Shown in pieces: positions 1 through 9,588 of a stretch of 64,000 nucleotides of DNA (positions are counted from its first letter, which is position 1; every line of letters starts with the position of its first letter). The notes beneath the pieces are model-generated. The model was not told where the DNA came from. It did no database searches and worked only from the letters and a program-made list of their open reading frames with translations. Source of the DNA: an uncultured Dokdonia sp. (GTDB taxonomy: Bacteria; Bacteroidota; Bacteroidia; Flavobacteriales; Flavobacteriaceae); contig NZ_CANLOB010000002.1 of NCBI RefSeq assembly GCF_947492815.1, positions 186,001 through 250,000 of the forward strand, in the 5' to 3' direction. A program made the translations under genes and the position numbers.

Positions 1-947
1 AGGCTTGAATTTTGATCTACTACTTTACCTTGTTCAAGTTTGATAAGAAATTTCATAAGTCCTTTAGGCGTTCCTATACTTCCTCCTTTACGTCCTACAT
101 ATTTTCCTGCAGGTCTTGTAAACATACCTCCTAGTCGCCATTCATCTTCAGTAATTCCTAACTCTCTTAGTGGCTGATTTACAACCATATTAGCAAGATT
201 AGTAAGAGAATCTCGTGGAGTCTCTTTAAAGTAATTTTCTCCCTGTTCTTCCGTGAGAAATACATATTCAGGACCAAAGGCAGCCATGAGCATGGCCTCA
301 CGATACATAACGCTTGCTGCGCCGTTATTACTTACAGATACCATATGATCTAACCATTCATATAAAGAAAAAACATCCGTAGATCTGACTTGTCTTTTTG
401 TAAGATTATCTTTTTCTATATCGTAAATAGGCACTGTGTGATGATCACCTGTTCCCCAGTATCTTGATGATACTTTAATATCTTTTAAATACATAACTCT
501 GTCCTCCCAAGAGTTAGGGCATACTTTTGCCATTTGTGTAAATACAGCGTTCAGCACAGCAATTTTACCTACACTACCAGGTTGATAGCCCACATTCTCT
601 CTATATCCTGCATATTTTAGAGCATCTGGATTTGTCATGTCTAAAACAGAAGCCGAATAAGCACCTGAAGGTAATAGACGGGTAATCTTTTGGGCAAAAT
701 CTTTGTCTTCTACAAGTAAATCATTTACGCTATCTTCTGGTCTAGATAGTAATTGAAGCTTAATTTCATCTAATTTTTTATAAGCTCCGAAAGGAATTCT
801 ATTGTAAGGGATACTATCATCCTGCATTTTTTTTATTTGATATAAACGCTTTATGCCTGTGCGCTTATATCCATCTATAGGATATGAAATCATGCTTATA
901 GCAATCAGTGTAGAAATTCCCAATAAGGTGTATAATACTTTGGTCAT
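1..947 (-). CDS. Beta-lactamase-fold serine hydrolase (partial, runs off left edge)
   Basis: The first 315 residues are visible and the C-terminus lies beyond the window. An N-terminal hydrophobic segment (about residues 4-20) suggests export or membrane anchoring. The class A beta-lactamase/penicillin-binding fold is indicated by a SxxK motif (SVGK, about 125-128, in a PGSVGK context), a SxN-type SNN (about 206-208) and a KTG-like KGGS (about 287-290). The likely role is a periplasmic serine hydrolase or peptidase; the substrate is unknown and antibiotic resistance cannot be inferred. It starts 2 bases downstream of the stop of the dikinase-like gene, so the two should be co-transcribed. Confidence 0.75.
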   Translation of the reverse strand, partial: MTKVLYTLLGISTLIAISMISYPIDGYKRTGIKRLYQIKKMQDDSIPYNRIPFGAYKKLDEIKLQLLSRPEDSVNDLLVEDKDFAQKITRLLPSGAYSASVLDMTNPDALKYAGYRENVGYQPGSVGKIAVLNAVFTQMAKVCPNSWEDRVMYLKDIKVSSRYWGTGDHHTVPIYDIEKDNLTKRQVRSTDVFSLYEWLDHMVSVSNNGAASVMYREAMLMAAFGPEYVFLTEEQGENYFKETPRDSLTNLANMVVNQPLRELGITEDEWRLGGMFTRPAGKYVGRKGGSIGTPKGLMKFLIKLEQGKVVDQNSS

Positions 948-949
948 AT

Positions 950-3859
950 TTATAGTTTTTCAGAAAGTGATACGGTGGTGTTTTTTGCTGCTTTTGGAGA
1001 AATAGAGGTTAGATATTCAGAACTTTTGGCTTGTTTGTTTTCTACAAAAGGTCTAATTTGAAATAGCCATAATTTATCATTTTTAAAACCAAATTCTACA
1101 TCATATGCTTGCGTATCTTCTGTAGATTCTGAGGTTAATGTAGCTCTAATTTTTGAGGCTAAAACCCTTATGTCTTCTATATTACGTTCATTTAAAATAG
1201 GTGCTTCAAAAGTAGTATGATGTCCAGAAGTACCTCCAGAAGCCGGAAGCCTTATATAATCAGGTTGTCTTGCTGGTGCCAATAGGGAGTGTGTGGTTGG
1301 GGTAATGAGTCTTGTTTCAGCAGATTGCCCGTCTACAGCACCTCCAGCACCTCTGCTAAAAGCAACTGTAAGATCATTGTCATCACCAGCGTTGATTCCT
1401 TTTGTAATCATTACTCCAGAATAATCAACATCTACACTGGGAATGATTAAAATAGACGGAAATACATTTTCAGGATTTGATAAATATTTCTGTCTCCATT
1501 TAAAGCTACGCTCGGTATAAGCAGATGCCCAAACACGTTTAATTCCTTTAATAATTTCATCTTCTTTTTTTATGTTAAATAATGTCAAGTTAAGACCAGC
1601 TCCTGTAAATTCCTTTAGGTCTTCCATATTTGTGTCACTGCGTAAGAAAACGGGTACCTGACCTATTTCATTTTTAAAAGCAGATTTAAAGTTGCTCTTT
1701 AAATCATTGGTAAAACTGTTTTTTAATGGCATTTCAATAATAGCTTTATTCAAAATGCTAAGTGCCTTCAATTGATACTCTTCTATAATTTCTTCAGAGA
1801 TGTTATCTTTTCTCATGGAGTCCGCTTTCGCGAAAGCGCTATTAAGATATTCCCAATAGGTTTTATCTTGTCTTGGCATAGATTGTTCCATGTGATTTCT
1901 AAAGATACCAAATGGAATAATAATTCCTTCAACCACTTGTTCTGGAAATAAGCGCTTTAGTTCACCAAGGTTTGCCGCTTTCGGACCACATAATTTACCA
2001 GAATCTTTTGCGCTTACGTCACGCATATTTAATACAGTAGATACATCCAGTCGTATGTTCTCAACGGGAACGGTTATAATATTTTTATTGCGTTCTTTTT
2101 TGTTGAAAAGTGCTTTTTCTTGATCAGACATGTCATCTTCTTTTTTGAGGATCACATTGCCTTTGTTAGAGACTGCATAAAAAACATTTTTACCACTATA
2201 TTTCTTAAGGGCTTTTAAATTTTCATAGGATAATGCAGCATTTGGAATTCCCAGATTACGGGCTAATAATTGTACATGAGACACTAAATTTCCTTCTGAG
2301 ACAGTCATTATACCAGCAACAGGTTTCAAGTCTGCTGGCGGTCTCTCAAAAATATAAATTTTGTTTGTGTTTACTTCTATATCATCTGGGTTACCATCTA
2401 CTACGACAAGTTCGCCAAAAGTATATCCAGGATTTAAACCACGTATACTGCTTTGATTGTCTATAGTCATTACACGGTTTGTAATGTTAGATGCTTTTGC
2501 AACTATTTTCCCTAATTCACTTACAGCTTCTCCCAAGGGAAGTGCTACACTACTGCGTATACGGTCATCTATAAAGCCATAGGCTAAAGGTTCGAATTCG
2601 GTATAGGTATTTATAATTTCTTGATAATTAGCTTTTGTCATGGCTGTACTCCATTCGACGATACTTCTACTTTTAGTGAGTAATGAACTAAGTTGCTCTA
2701 TTGTAAGTTGCTCTTCTTGAATAAGTTTTTCAATGGAAGGAGCTACTGCATCGTACTCCCATCGTTCTATCAAACCTGTCCCAACCGCTGCGCAACTCAT
2801 TACATTTATTTTGTTTAATTGCTCTCTTAAAGTGGTTGTTTCCCAACTTTGTAATTCAGTAAGTAATGTGCGTTCTAATCTATTTGAAATGTCTAATAAG
2901 AAAAGGCGGTCTTTACTTTTTGGATATGTAGCAATACTAAAACGGATTTCATTGAGAATATTTGAAATATCTGTAACTAACGAAACAGCTGTTTTATTGG
3001 CAGTATTACCCGTAACAAAATCAATCATTCTTTCTGTAGATGGATTTGAGGCAGGAAGTACTTTTAATTTTTTTTCTAATTCATAAAAGTCTATAGGTGC
3101 ATAGAAAGCTTCCATAGTTTTTATAAGTGATTGAAGCTCTTTTATTGTTTCACTCGATAATGATGATTTTTTTTCAGAGATAAAGTTTTTAACAAGTACT
3201 ACATCTGCTGCCTCAGGTTTGCCATGTATTTTTATACGTGCATCCATAAAAGCCGGCGTGTTTTCAGAGATTGCTTTAGATTGACTACGCATTAATTGAG
3301 CTAAATTACTATCTCCACTGTGTGGTATATCTTTTAATGATTGACGGATTAAGTAGAAATGAGATTTAATTATCTCATTATCATTTAATAACCATTCAAA
3401 AAACTCCTTTCCCCAGGCTTCTTCATCTTCACTTTGCAATGCACCTCTATAATATTGTGCTTTACGAAGTATCCAACCATCATCTACACTTTCTAAATAT
3501 TTACCAATTTGATATTGCTTTAAACGGTTGTAATTATTTTTTTTATCCAGAAAATCATTTTTAGCTACAGCGGCCAATATTTCTCCAAAATATAAATTAT
3601 TAGTAGATCGTAGTTTGAGGGCAGACTCCTTGAAGCTGGCATGCTGGATTCCTCCACCAATATCATCTGGGCAAGGATCTCGGGGTTCTCTTTCTGTACC
3701 GTCTTTACAGAACCATTTAATACGGTAATAAGGACCTCGGACATCTTTTTTATAGCTATCTACTACTGTTGAAACCTGTTTAGCCGAAAGTGATTGTGCC
3801 TTTGTAGGAACGTAGAAAAAAACTAAGATGAGAAGAGAAAAAATGTACTTGATTGGCAT
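950..3859 (-). CDS. Secreted PEP/pyruvate-binding dikinase-like protein
   Basis: 969 residues with a Sec signal peptide at residues 1-22 (hydrophobic core, then TKAQS). About 500 residues without recognised motifs follow. Then comes a PEP-utilising phosphohistidine domain with the catalytic-type His in VSHVQLLARN (about residue 527), and a C-terminal PPDK/PEP-synthase nucleotide-binding region with CGPKAANLGEL (about 628) and RSDTNMEDL (about 740). The order His domain before nucleotide domain matches alpha-glucan water dikinase rather than PEP synthase. A signal peptide on such an enzyme is odd because ATP is scarce in the periplasm. It lies in an operon with the downstream serine hydrolase. 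Family assignment is firm; reaction and substrate are unknown. Confidence 0.8.
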   Translation of the reverse strand: MPIKYIFSLLILVFFYVPTKAQSLSAKQVSTVVDSYKKDVRGPYYRIKWFCKDGTEREPRDPCPDDIGGGIQHASFKESALKLRSTNNLYFGEILAAVAKNDFLDKKNNYNRLKQYQIGKYLESVDDGWILRKAQYYRGALQSEDEEAWGKEFFEWLLNDNEIIKSHFYLIRQSLKDIPHSGDSNLAQLMRSQSKAISENTPAFMDARIKIHGKPEAADVVLVKNFISEKKSSLSSETIKELQSLIKTMEAFYAPIDFYELEKKLKVLPASNPSTERMIDFVTGNTANKTAVSLVTDISNILNEIRFSIATYPKSKDRLFLLDISNRLERTLLTELQSWETTTLREQLNKINVMSCAAVGTGLIERWEYDAVAPSIEKLIQEEQLTIEQLSSLLTKSRSIVEWSTAMTKANYQEIINTYTEFEPLAYGFIDDRIRSSVALPLGEAVSELGKIVAKASNITNRVMTIDNQSSIRGLNPGYTFGELVVVDGNPDDIEVNTNKIYIFERPPADLKPVAGIMTVSEGNLVSHVQLLARNLGIPNAALSYENLKALKKYSGKNVFYAVSNKGNVILKKEDDMSDQEKALFNKKERNKNIITVPVENIRLDVSTVLNMRDVSAKDSGKLCGPKAANLGELKRLFPEQVVEGIIIPFGIFRNHMEQSMPRQDKTYWEYLNSAFAKADSMRKDNISEEIIEEYQLKALSILNKAIIEMPLKNSFTNDLKSNFKSAFKNEIGQVPVFLRSDTNMEDLKEFTGAGLNLTLFNIKKEDEIIKGIKRVWASAYTERSFKWRQKYLSNPENVFPSILIIPSVDVDYSGVMITKGINAGDDNDLTVAFSRGAGGAVDGQSAETRLITPTTHSLLAPARQPDYIRLPASGGTSGHHTTFEAPILNERNIEDIRVLASKIRATLTSESTEDTQAYDVEFGFKNDKLWLFQIRPFVENKQAKSSEYLTSISPKAAKNTTVSLSEKL
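1823..1838. repeat. Copy of dispersed palindrome CGCTTTCGCGAAAGCG
   Basis: A perfect 16-bp palindrome inside the dikinase-like gene, where the minus strand reads Ala-Phe-Ala-Lys-Ala. The same sequence occurs at 14583, 22703 and (one base shorter) 61919. Confidence 0.8.
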
Positions 3860-3910
3860 ATTGCAATTTTATTTTAATGAGTGTAAATACAAGATAATCT
3901 ATGTATTAAG

Positions 3911-4114
3911 TTACTTTATGTTATTAACAAAAGTTCCTACGAATAGTGTGATAAGTCCTATTCCTATGGCAATATATGCATTTGTATTGTCTTGAGCCTG
4001 GATACTCAGAGGTCCTAAACTTACAGATGCCTCTGGAACTATAAGTGTATATACACCATAAGCAAGTAATACAATACCTACAATGATTATAATTAGTTTA
4101 ATAGTTTTATGCAT
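3911..4114 (-). CDS. Small two-span membrane protein
   Basis: 67 residues with transmembrane segments at about 5-24 and 45-63, joined by a short polar loop. It resembles DUF3185-type small membrane proteins in layout, but I cannot assign it firmly. It lies between the dikinase-like gene and another tiny membrane protein, all on the minus strand. An AT-rich stretch (ATATATATAT) precedes the start. Probable envelope-stress or housekeeping membrane peptide. Confidence 0.6.
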   Translation of the reverse strand: MHKTIKLIIIIVGIVLLAYGVYTLIVPEASVSLGPLSIQAQDNTNAYIAIGIGLITLFVGTFVNNIK

Positions 4115-4136
4115 AAATATATATATATATTAATTT

Positions 4137-4298
4137 TTATCTTTTTACGCTTCCTCTTATAATAGAAATAAATAACAGTGTCGCAAATAATAAGAGTGAC
4201 ACTCTTGCAGTTCCCACATAATTTGGAGATACATTACCAAAACATGCCAGTGCAGATACTAATACGATCACAAAACATATAATAGTCCAATTATTCAT
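4137..4298 (-). CDS. Small DUF1328/YtjA-like membrane protein
   Basis: A 53-residue ORF beginning MNNWTIICFVIVLVSALACF and ending in a basic RGSVKR tail. Two hydrophobic helices are separated by a Gly/Asn/Pro turn. The N-terminal pattern (xxWTIIxxVIALVxALxGFG) is that of DUF1328 proteins. The gene is short but its start and stop are clean and it shares strand with the neighbouring small membrane gene. Confidence 0.6.
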   Translation of the reverse strand: MNNWTIICFVIVLVSALACFGNVSPNYVGTARVSLLLFATLLFISIIRGSVKR

Positions 4299-4496
4299 AG
4301 CGTTTTATTTTTTCATTAATTATTTTATAGTATGGGAGTAACAATACTGCAAATGTGCATTCATATTCATATTTTTACATTACAGAATTATAAATAATGG
4401 TTATAAGATTACAAGTAGCGGTGTGGTGCGTGAGTTAAAAGTAAATTATGTAATAACCCTCAATAATATTGTAACTAGTGATTTCTATCTTGTAGA

Positions 4497-4504
4497 TAGT
4501 TTTG
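4497..4504 (+). promoter_or_regulatory. Candidate -7 promoter box for the AI-2E permease gene
   Basis: TAGTTTTG matches the Bacteroidota -7 consensus TAnnTTTG and lies 31 bases before the ATG at 4536. No good -33 TTG at the usual spacing was found, so support is partial. Confidence 0.4.
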
Positions 4505-4535
4505 TATTGTCTATAGTCTCTGAATACTTTACGCA

Positions 4536-5648
4536 ATGACCATAAAAACGACTCCATCAAATTTTGCATTTAATATCATTGCGCTTATTGCAGTAATATT
4601 TGCATTATATATACTTAAACCTCTCATCATGCCATTGTTGCTAGCGGCTATATTTGGAATTATGATTTTTCCAGTCCAATCTTTTTTTGAGAAAAAGTGG
4701 AGGTGTAATCGTCTATTTGCTACTATTTTTTCGATAATCATCATGTTTGGTCTTACGATACTCTTAGTATACTTAATCATTACACAACTTCGAAATTTTA
4801 TGGATAACGGGAATGAATACATTTCCAAGATTACAGAAGTGTATACAAGTATCATAGGTAATGTAGAAAAATCTCTAGATGTCAGTGATCGCAATTCTTT
4901 GTTAGAACAAGATATCGGATTTAGCGAATTATTAAAGGGTAATTTTGACAAAATTTCTACATTTATTTTTGAGTCAGGGTCTCTTTTTAGTGACGTTGTT
5001 CTAATACCGATCTATTTATTCTTTTTTCTATACTATCGTCGTTTCTTAAGAAACTTTGCATATCGCTTATTTTCAAAAAAATCAAAGTCTTACATAAATT
5101 TAGTTATCAAGGAGGTATATCACATACAGCAAAACTATCTTGCGGGTTTACTGAAAGTTATGGTTATTGTAGGGGTTTTAAATACAGTAGGATTATTACT
5201 ATTAGGTATTGAAAATGCAGTCTTTTTTGGATTTTTCGCGGCACTTTTATTAGTGATACCATATATAGGGGTTGTGATTGGAGCATTGTTGCCAGCATTG
5301 GTAGCATTGGTCACTAAAGATAGTTATTGGTATGTTTTCGGAGTGTTGGCTCTATTTAGTTTTATTCAGTTTATAGAAGGAAATTTTATTACTCCTAAAG
5401 TAACAGGCGGAAAGGTAAGTGTAAACTCATTCATTGTCATCTTTTCACTTATCGCATTTGCTATGCTTTGGGGCGTTGCAGGAATGGTTGTAGCAATTCC
5501 TATAACAGCAACAATCAAAATATTATGCGACCACTCTGAACAATACAAAGCTTTTGGGTTTTTAATAGGAGAACCTGAAAATAAATTCTTAAGAAGCACG
5601 GCTAGGAGTCGATTAAAAAAATGGAAATCGATAAGAAAAAAACGATAA
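4536..5648 (+). CDS. AI-2E/PerM-family inner-membrane permease
   Basis: 370 residues with the AI-2E transporter (UPF0118/PerM) layout: a pair of N-terminal helices (about 10-45), a third at about 60-85, a central soluble coiled region (about 90-150), then helices to the conserved C-terminal block PYIGVVIGALLPALVAL (about 240) and the segment around GNFITPKVTGGKVSVNSFIV. The tail is strongly basic (KKWKSIRKKR). Members export small molecules or move ions such as Na+/H+; the substrate here is unknown. It is followed on the same strand by a signalling operon. Confidence 0.85.
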   Translation: MTIKTTPSNFAFNIIALIAVIFALYILKPLIMPLLLAAIFGIMIFPVQSFFEKKWRCNRLFATIFSIIIMFGLTILLVYLIITQLRNFMDNGNEYISKITEVYTSIIGNVEKSLDVSDRNSLLEQDIGFSELLKGNFDKISTFIFESGSLFSDVVLIPIYLFFFLYYRRFLRNFAYRLFSKKSKSYINLVIKEVYHIQQNYLAGLLKVMVIVGVLNTVGLLLLGIENAVFFGFFAALLLVIPYIGVVIGALLPALVALVTKDSYWYVFGVLALFSFIQFIEGNFITPKVTGGKVSVNSFIVIFSLIAFAMLWGVAGMVVAIPITATIKILCDHSEQYKAFGFLIGEPENKFLRSTARSRLKKWKSIRKKR

Positions 5649-5722
5649 AGGTCAAATTATGGTAAAGTACGATTTTAGTACTAAAAATTTAAACCATATT
5701 TTTACGTACCAATTTCAATATA

Positions 5723-6277
5723 ATGAAACTCTTTATAAAATTTGATTTTAATACAGTTTGCAATACTGTTTTGAAAGAACAATTAGATGCTCTAGATTTA
5801 AAGTACGAAATACTCAATTTTGGAGAAGTTGCTTTTTTAGAAAAAGTGCCCGACCATAAACATGATGAGTTTACAAAGGCTTTAGAACCGTACGGAATTG
5901 AAATTGTAGAGGATCATAAGAGTATTTTAGTTCAGAAAATGAAAGATACAATCATAGATATGGTGTATAATTCAGATACAGAAGTGCACGTAAAAAGTTC
6001 AGTATATCTTTCTGAAAAATTAGGGCATAGCTATGGATATTTATCTAATCTTTTTTCTGAAGTTACCTATACTTCTGTAGAAAATTTTATCATTCTGCAA
6101 AAGATAGAATACACAAAGCGACTTATTATTAATGAGAATAAAAGCCTTACAGAAATAGCTTTTCAATTAAACTATTCTAGTGTTGCGCATTTAAGTACAC
6201 AATTTAAAAATACAACAGGAATAACACCTTCTGCTTTTCAAAGGATTATTGCCAAAAGAAGAGAAGAAAACAACTAA
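5723..6277 (+). CDS. AraC-family helix-turn-helix regulator (short form)
   Basis: 184 residues. The C-terminal half (about 75-175) is an AraC-type double HTH, with SLTEIAFQLNYSSVAHLSTQFKNTTGITPSAFQ as its recognisable core (two segments of the HTH_18 pattern). The N-terminal about 65 residues form a small alpha/beta domain of unknown ligand. The gene sits 17 bases before a receiver-domain gene and then a sensor kinase, so it is probably the transcriptional output or partner of that phosphorelay. Confidence 0.85.
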   Translation: MKLFIKFDFNTVCNTVLKEQLDALDLKYEILNFGEVAFLEKVPDHKHDEFTKALEPYGIEIVEDHKSILVQKMKDTIIDMVYNSDTEVHVKSSVYLSEKLGHSYGYLSNLFSEVTYTSVENFIILQKIEYTKRLIINENKSLTEIAFQLNYSSVAHLSTQFKNTTGITPSAFQRIIAKRREENN

Positions 6278-6294
6278 CTTAATACCTAATACCT

Positions 6295-6741
6295 ATGGCA
6301 ACTGATTATACACACATTATACTCGCTGACGATGATGAGGATGATAGAATGTTTTTTACAGACGCTTTTGATGAATTAAAAATGACTGTAAAAGTTACTA
6401 CTTATAATGACGGTGTGTATCTTATGGATTACTTGAATCAAGAAGATGCCATCTTACCTAATATTCTATTTTTGGATTTAAATATGCCTCGTAAATCAGG
6501 AATGGAATGCTTGAAAGAGATCAAAGAAAACTCAAGATTTAAGGATGTTGTTATTGCGATATACTCTACCTCTGCTTCGGAAGAAGATATTGAGAATACA
6601 TTTATAAAAGGCGCTAATATTTATATAAAGAAGCCAAGTGATTTTAAGGTGCTTAAAAAGGTATTGTCCAACGTTGTGACAACTAACTGGCAATACCACA
6701 CTAATGGCTTAAACAAGGATAACTTTTTACTGAGACTCTAA
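6295..6741 (+). CDS. Single-domain response regulator (receiver only)
   Basis: 148 residues forming one REC domain. The acidic pair is in DDDEDD (about 10-15), the phospho-acceptor Asp is in FLDLNMP (about 60), the Thr/Ser switch is in IYSTSASEE and the conserved Lys is in YIKKPSDF. No output domain is present. This Rcp1-like form usually relays phosphate or acts by protein contact. It lies 7 bases before the sensor kinase, its likely partner. Confidence 0.9.
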   Translation: MATDYTHIILADDDEDDRMFFTDAFDELKMTVKVTTYNDGVYLMDYLNQEDAILPNILFLDLNMPRKSGMECLKEIKENSRFKDVVIAIYSTSASEEDIENTFIKGANIYIKKPSDFKVLKKVLSNVVTTNWQYHTNGLNKDNFLLRL

Positions 6742-6748
6742 GCGTATT

Positions 6749-8536
6749 ATGATCATAAAAAGGATATATAAGTCTTCTTGGTTTGTAAAGGTTGTATTTG
6801 TAGTAAGTCTTTTTGCTATTATTTTTATAGCAGGGCTAGGGTACAAACATATTACCAATCTATCTAAGTCTACAGAGATGGTCATTCATACCTATAAAGT
6901 AAATGTAGAGCTAGAACAAATACTTTCATATCTTAAAGATTCAGAAACTGGACAGCGAGGCTATATCATTACGCAAGATTCATTGTACTTAAAACCCTTT
7001 ATAGAAGGACGTAAAAAAGTAAATAATAGTTTTGCAGAACTTAAATACTTAACTAGCGATAATCCAGAACAGCAAAAAAATCTTAAGGAATTAAGTTCAT
7101 TAATCGATAAGAGATTAGATAATCTTGAAATTGCTAGTAATTATGCTGCAAATGATCAAACAGATTTAACAAGATTTAAAGATGTTTTTCAGGAAGGGAA
7201 AAATTATATGGGAGCTATTAGAAATAAACTCAACTATATGATTTCTATAGAAAATGATCTACTTAAAAAACGAAAAGAAGAGTATGTAAGTGATGCAAGA
7301 TTCACACCTGTCTTTTTATATAGTTTGATTTTACTTACACTGGTCTTAATGTATGCTGCTTACGCGAAAATAAACTCAAACCTAGAAAAACTAAAAAAGT
7401 CTAATCAGCAATTAGAAATCTTCAAAGAATCAACAAATCAATCTGAAATCATTAATAAACATGGAAGTTGGCGCTGGAATGTAGAAGAAGATAGTTTTTA
7501 TTTTTCAGATAATTTATTTAGACTCTTAGGAGAAGAACCAGGATCATTTGCGCAAACTATAGAAAATTTCATGAAGTTTGTTCACCCAGAAGATGTAGAA
7601 AAGCTCTCTTCTCAGGTAGATGAAATGAAAGAAAACAAAGATCTTCCTTTTATAGTGTATAGAGTGATTCATAAAAGTGGAGACACCCGTTATTTAAAGG
7701 CATATGGGAAGAGTACCGTAAATTCTGAAGGTATAACTCAATTATTAGGCACAACAACAGACATTACAGATGAGATAGATCATTACAATACGTTGGAAAA
7801 ACGAAATCAAGAACTGGAATTAAATAATAAAGAATTACAAGCTTTTAATTATGTTGCTAGTCATGATTTACAAGAACCTTTACGTAAAATACAGACTTTT
7901 CTCTCCAGATTAGAAGATAGAGAACAAGATAATTTTTCTGAGTCTGGCAAAAAATATGTAGAACGTATAAACAATGCAGCAAGTAGAATGCGATTGCTTA
8001 TTGATGATTTGTTACAATATTCAAGAACAAATAAATCTGATGAAATACTGAAAAATAGTGATATTAATAAATTATTAGAAGATGCTCAACAAGATTTAGC
8101 AGAAGTAATCATAGCAAAAAATGCAACCATTACTACAGTAAAAATTCCAGAGATGAAAGTAATTCCTTTTCAGATACAGCAACTGTTTGGTAATTTGATA
8201 GGAAATTCACTAAAATACAGTGCAAAAGACCGAAATCCGATCATTGCAATTTCATACGATAAAGTAGAAGCAAGTGATGATCAACAATTGTCAAAAGCTC
8301 TATATGACGAATACCATAGGATTACGATTTCAGATAATGGTATTGGTTTTGAACAAGAATATGCAGAAAAGATTTTTACACTATTTAATAGACTCCATAA
8401 TAAAGATGAATATTCTGGTACAGGAATAGGACTTTCTATTTGTAAAAAAATAGTAGATAATCATAGTGGATTTATCTTTGCAAAAGGTGAGCCTAATATA
8501 GGAGCTGTTTTTTCGATATATCTTCCTTTAGTATAA
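6749..8536 (+). CDS. CHASE3-PAS hybrid-type sensor histidine kinase (no receiver)
   Basis: 595 residues. A transmembrane helix at about 12-30, a periplasmic CHASE3 domain (about 35-175, including the SETGQRGYIIT segment), a second helix at about 185-205, a PAS domain (about 225-345, FSDNLFRLLGEEPGSF and HPEDVEKL), a HisKA domain with the phospho-acceptor His in YVASHDLQEPLRKI (about 372), and a HATPase_c domain with N box (LIGNSLKYS), G1 (ISDNGIGF) and G2 (GTGIGLSI). It is membrane-bound and likely phosphorylates the adjacent receiver protein. The operon ends at the hairpin just downstream. Confidence 0.92.
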   Translation: MIIKRIYKSSWFVKVVFVVSLFAIIFIAGLGYKHITNLSKSTEMVIHTYKVNVELEQILSYLKDSETGQRGYIITQDSLYLKPFIEGRKKVNNSFAELKYLTSDNPEQQKNLKELSSLIDKRLDNLEIASNYAANDQTDLTRFKDVFQEGKNYMGAIRNKLNYMISIENDLLKKRKEEYVSDARFTPVFLYSLILLTLVLMYAAYAKINSNLEKLKKSNQQLEIFKESTNQSEIINKHGSWRWNVEEDSFYFSDNLFRLLGEEPGSFAQTIENFMKFVHPEDVEKLSSQVDEMKENKDLPFIVYRVIHKSGDTRYLKAYGKSTVNSEGITQLLGTTTDITDEIDHYNTLEKRNQELELNNKELQAFNYVASHDLQEPLRKIQTFLSRLEDREQDNFSESGKKYVERINNAASRMRLLIDDLLQYSRTNKSDEILKNSDINKLLEDAQQDLAEVIIAKNATITTVKIPEMKVIPFQIQQLFGNLIGNSLKYSAKDRNPIIAISYDKVEASDDQQLSKALYDEYHRITISDNGIGFEQEYAEKIFTLFNRLHNKDEYSGTGIGLSICKKIVDNHSGFIFAKGEPNIGAVFSIYLPLV

Positions 8537-8556
8537 CAGTACATTTTTGAAAAATT

Positions 8557-8593
8557 AAAATAGCCGTATTCAGTTACTGAATACGGCTATTTT
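8557..8593 (+). terminator. Rho-independent terminator after the sensor kinase
   Basis: A perfect 17-bp stem with a TTA loop (CGTATTCAG tta CTGAATACG at its core) lies 20 bases after the stop codon; the arm ends in TTTT and the upstream arm begins AAAA, so it may act in both directions. Confidence 0.9.
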
Positions 8594-8819
8594 ACATGAT
8601 ACCTACACTTTATATTGTAATTACATAACATTCTCTATAAATCGTGTAATACGTAAAGTACTCTTTGATTGCATCTTTGTATCAACAAAGGAAAGGATAA
8701 TATTTTCTTTTAATAATAAGATAAATCAACATGATGTAAATCTTATAACCATTAAGAAAAATCCTGTAACGCTAAAACTTATTACTCTAGCGACCTTTGT
8801 AAGAGAAAAGAAAAGGATT

Positions 8820-9365
8820 ATGAAAAAGGCTACAATCAGAATAATAACATCACTTCTACTAACAATAGTATTTGTTATATCGTGCAAAAAAATAATTAAT
8901 TCAAAAGAAGGAAGTAAAGTTGTCAATGAGAAAATTTTAAATGATAAACTGGAAGCTACATTATTAGTAAAAGCAGCACAAAATAACCTAAATACAATAG
9001 CACTCTGTAATGCAGTAGAAAAAATAGAGGAAGATCAAGAAATAAAAAGTGTAGCAATCGCTATAAAAGAGGAACAACAAAAAATATTTGATGGTATTCA
9101 GAATTTAGCATCAGAAAATATGATATCTGTAGCTAGTAAGCCAACATATCAGGCTGATGTCTTAAAATATTTTAAAAATGAAAATATAGTAACAGTAGAC
9201 ATTCTAGATAATATCAAAGACAAACTTGAGACACAAATAGAAGTTTTAGATACTTTAAGATTAAAAACAGATGATAATGCCATAGAGTTAGCTGTAGAAG
9301 AATATTTAGAGGTTCTAAAGGAAAATAAAGCAATAACCCAAAATACTTTAGAAAGTCTAGAGTAA
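8820..9365 (+). CDS. DUF4142-like lipoprotein
   Basis: 181 residues. The N-terminal hydrophobic stretch ends in a lipobox (VISCKK, Cys about 22), predicting a lipoprotein. The rest is mostly helical, and the segment LEATLLVKAAQNNLNTIALC with a later EEQQKIFDGIQNLA resembles the DUF4142 ferritin-like helical domain of bacteroidotan stress proteins. It opens a run of small envelope-stress genes. The 5' region (8594-8819) holds no other gene. Confidence 0.65.
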   Translation: MKKATIRIITSLLLTIVFVISCKKIINSKEGSKVVNEKILNDKLEATLLVKAAQNNLNTIALCNAVEKIEEDQEIKSVAIAIKEEQQKIFDGIQNLASENMISVASKPTYQADVLKYFKNENIVTVDILDNIKDKLETQIEVLDTLRLKTDDNAIELAVEEYLEVLKENKAITQNTLESLE

Positions 9366-9385
9366 ATTAAAATAAATAAAAAGCT

Positions 9386-9538
9386 ATGAGAAGTTTATTA
9401 TACATAATTGCAGTAATACTTGTAATAGGATGGGCATTAGGATTTTTTGTCTACAGTGTAGGAGGTCTAATTCACATTTTATTAGTAATCGCAGTGATCG
9501 CAATATTATTAAGACTCATAGGCGGCAAAGGCGTCTAG
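9386..9538 (+). CDS. lmo0937-family small membrane protein
   Basis: 50 residues, two hydrophobic helices (about 4-24 and 29-45). The sequence MRSLLYIIAVILVIGWALGF then YSVGGLIHILLVIAVIAIL fits the lmo0937/DUF5670 family. It is short but perfectly formed, 20 bases after the DUF4142-like gene and 50 bases before the YtxH gene, in a stress-type cluster. Confidence 0.8.
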   Translation: MRSLLYIIAVILVIGWALGFFVYSVGGLIHILLVIAVIAILLRLIGGKGV

Positions 9539-9588
9539 AAAAGAAAAGAAAATTAACTTAATTAATAACAATTTAAAATTTAAAAAAC

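Noticed and set aside
8726..8926. Minus-strand ORF of 66 residues with membrane-like composition
   Set aside because: It is antisense to the start of the DUF4142-like lipoprotein gene and is explained as the mirror of its hydrophobic leader.
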